A DNA stretch of 64,000 nucleotides from Anopheles merus (taxonomy: Eukaryota; Arthropoda; Insecta; Diptera; Culicidae), in NCBI RefSeq assembly GCF_017562075.2, contig NW_024427611.1, forward strand, positions 124,001 to 188,000. Reading direction: 5' to 3'. Position 1 is the first letter of the stretch; each line of letters begins with the position of its first letter. This document shows, piece after piece, positions 62,662-64,000 of the stretch. A model generated the notes under the pieces. The model was not told where the DNA came from and ran no database searches. It worked only from the letters and a program-made list of their open reading frames with translations. The position numbers were made by a program, and so were the translations under genes.

Positions 62662-63992
62662 TACGGAACATCGGCCAGGAACCAAATTGAAACATGTAGA
62701 TTGTTTAGGTCGTTATCTGCGCGTGTAATGATAGTGAACGATGATGTAACAGCGATAATAGGTGAAGCGCAAAAGAAAGATGAAACTATCAAAGCTATAC
62801 GAGAGATACTTAGCTAGCAGGCCCTACGAATCTTATAAACTAAAAGGCGGATTAGTTTTTGAAACTATTGACGGTATTGATTTATTAGTTATTCATAAAA
62901 AGATGGAAAGGAAATAATTAGTATTGAGCATAATAATGGACATTTCGCCACTCAGAAAACTGTTCATGGATTGAAGCAAAAGTGCTGGATACCTCATTTG
63001 GAACAAAAAGTGAAGCAAGTAATTGATAACTGCGTGCGGTGCATTATGTGCAATTATAAGTTAGGGAATAAAGAAGGATATTAACATCCCATTGAGAAAG
63101 GAGATAGACCTTTGCAAACATTGCATGTAGATCATGTCGGACCCATGGATGCAATAGGAAAACAATACAAATATATTTTCACAGTAGTGGACAGATTTTC
63201 AATATTTGTATGGCTCCACCCCACTAAAAAAACTAATGTTCAGGAAACGATTAGGAAGCTAGAAAATTTGACAGCGATTTTTGGAAGTCCAGAACGTATA
63301 GTGAGTGATAGAGGAGCAGCCTTTACTTCACTAGTTTTTGCTGATTTAAAAAAAAGGAATTAACATGTAGTGTGTACCACCAGTGTGCCAAGGGGAAACG
63401 GTCAGGCCGAAAGAGTAAACTAAACAGTAATAGCAGCTTTAGCAAAACTTTCTGCGGAAGATTTGACGAAATGGTTCAAAGGGTTGACCAAGTACAGCAA
63501 GCTTTGAATTCTCACTTTAATGCATCAACTAAGAAAACACCTTTTAAGATCATGTTTGGAGTAGAAATGAGACATATTGTAACAAGGGAATTGGTAAAAA
63601 CTAATACAGGAGGAAATGTACGAAAGATTTGAGGAAGAACGACAGGAAATAAGATTAGAAGCGAAAGAAGCAATCGTAAGGGCTCGTAAGAGTATAAAAA
63701 GCAGTTCGATAAAAAAAAAAAACAAAAGCCAGAGCCAGGGTACAGTGTAGGCGATCTAGTAGCGATTTAACGAACACATTTTCTGGCAGGCAAAAACTTG
63801 GCAAGCGAATTTCTAGGGCCATCCGAAATTACACACGTGAACCGAAACGGACGATTCAAGGTCAGGAAAGCTGCACAATGCGAAGGGCCAAAAATCACAA
63901 CAACCAGTGCAAACAGTATGAAGCTGTGGACTTATACGATCAACAATGAGGATTTAGAAGCATACGATAGCGAAGAAAGCAGGGAAATATAG
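62662..63992 (+). pseudogene. mdg3-like integrase
   Basis: A zinc finger with NGHFATQKTVHGLKQKCW and NCVRCIMC (about 62937-63055) is followed by the core (63112-63363) with TLHVDHVGPM (D1) and IVSDRGAAFTSL (D2), and in another frame PRGNGQAERVN (E). The last frame (63798-63992) reads SEFLGPSEITHVNRNGRFKV, a C-terminal chromodomain-like or GPF-like tail, and stops 10 bp before the window end. Confidence 0.75.
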
Positions 63993-64000
63993 GCCTGGCA

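Larger units (their letters stand above)
52653..64000 (+). mobile_element. Gypsy LTR retrotransposon, mdg3-like (3' end outside the window)
   Basis: The 5' LTR (52653-52815 plus 59880-59954) is split by BEL-2. A PBS complementary to tRNA-Leu follows, then gag with a SAP-like motif and two CCHC knuckles, protease, RT with YMDD, RNase H and integrase. The tRNA-Leu primer site and gag layout suggest the mdg3/Micropia/Blastopia group. Frames are broken in many places, more than in the other gypsy elements, so this is an older copy. Neither 3' LTR nor PPT is seen before the window end. Confidence 0.8.

Overview
The window looks like gene-poor, repeat-packed heterochromatin of a mosquito, most likely Anopheles. 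The clearest taxonomic marker is three copies of a tRNA-derived SINE that I recognise as SINE200 of Anopheles gambiae (positions 17525, 53083, 55265). The other contents are insect-type retroelements: CR1-like and Jockey-clade non-LTR elements, BEL/Pao elements, and gypsy elements of the Mag, mdg1/412, errantivirus and mdg3 types. A non-autonomous Helitron and MITE-like elements are also present. I found no convincing host gene, tRNA, rRNA or CRISPR array. One short ORF at 36569-36751 is the only candidate for something other than a known transposon.

Left part (1-31000). A CR1-like element ('CR1-A', + strand) carries a Helitron in its 3' UTR and sits in a Jockey element on the - strand. An LTR-like segment also interrupts Jockey coding sequence. 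A truncated BEL/Pao element (BEL-1) is joined directly to CR1-A sequence. This composite was duplicated at two levels. The inner step repeats CR1-A/Helitron/Jockey. The outer step repeats the whole composite of about 11.65 kb, as roughly 3084-20135 and 20136-29743. Later insertions tell the copies apart: a very young Mag-type gypsy with identical LTRs (5912-10358), a 700-bp inverted-repeat element (16089-16788) and a SINE200 (17525-17762). The second outer copy has lost two stretches, each with a repair-like scar. The intact 5' part of the Jockey element (29316-30984) ends the array.

Middle (30985-37486). A second CR1-like element ('CR1-B', - strand), with a PHD-like finger in ORF1 but a ruined polymerase, is followed by an unclassified repeat family ('X'). 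X combines a head of about 120-180 bp, a 0.7-kb purine-only (GGAAGG)n-like array and an AT-rich tail. One X copy contains the short ORF.

Right part (37487-64000). A 14.7-kb nest lies in an X array. A 412/mdg1-type gypsy (- strand, 37487-52199, TSD AGGT) is interrupted by a full-length errantivirus (+ strand, 40996-48559, TSD ATAT) that carries gag, pol and env. The X tail is then interrupted by an mdg3-type gypsy (+ strand, from 52653 to beyond the window end). The 5' LTR of that gypsy is split by a BEL/Pao element (BEL-2, 52816-59879, TSD GGAGG), and BEL-2 itself holds two SINE200 copies.

Almost every coding frame is broken by small indels or stops. The Mag-type gypsy and the errantivirus come closest to intact. 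No gene-to-gene pathway can be read here. The functional relations are those inside each retroelement (LTR promoter, PBS, gag, protease, RT/RNase H, integrase, env, PPT) and the order of nesting, which gives relative ages. Protein families were assigned by motif recognition only; no database search was run.
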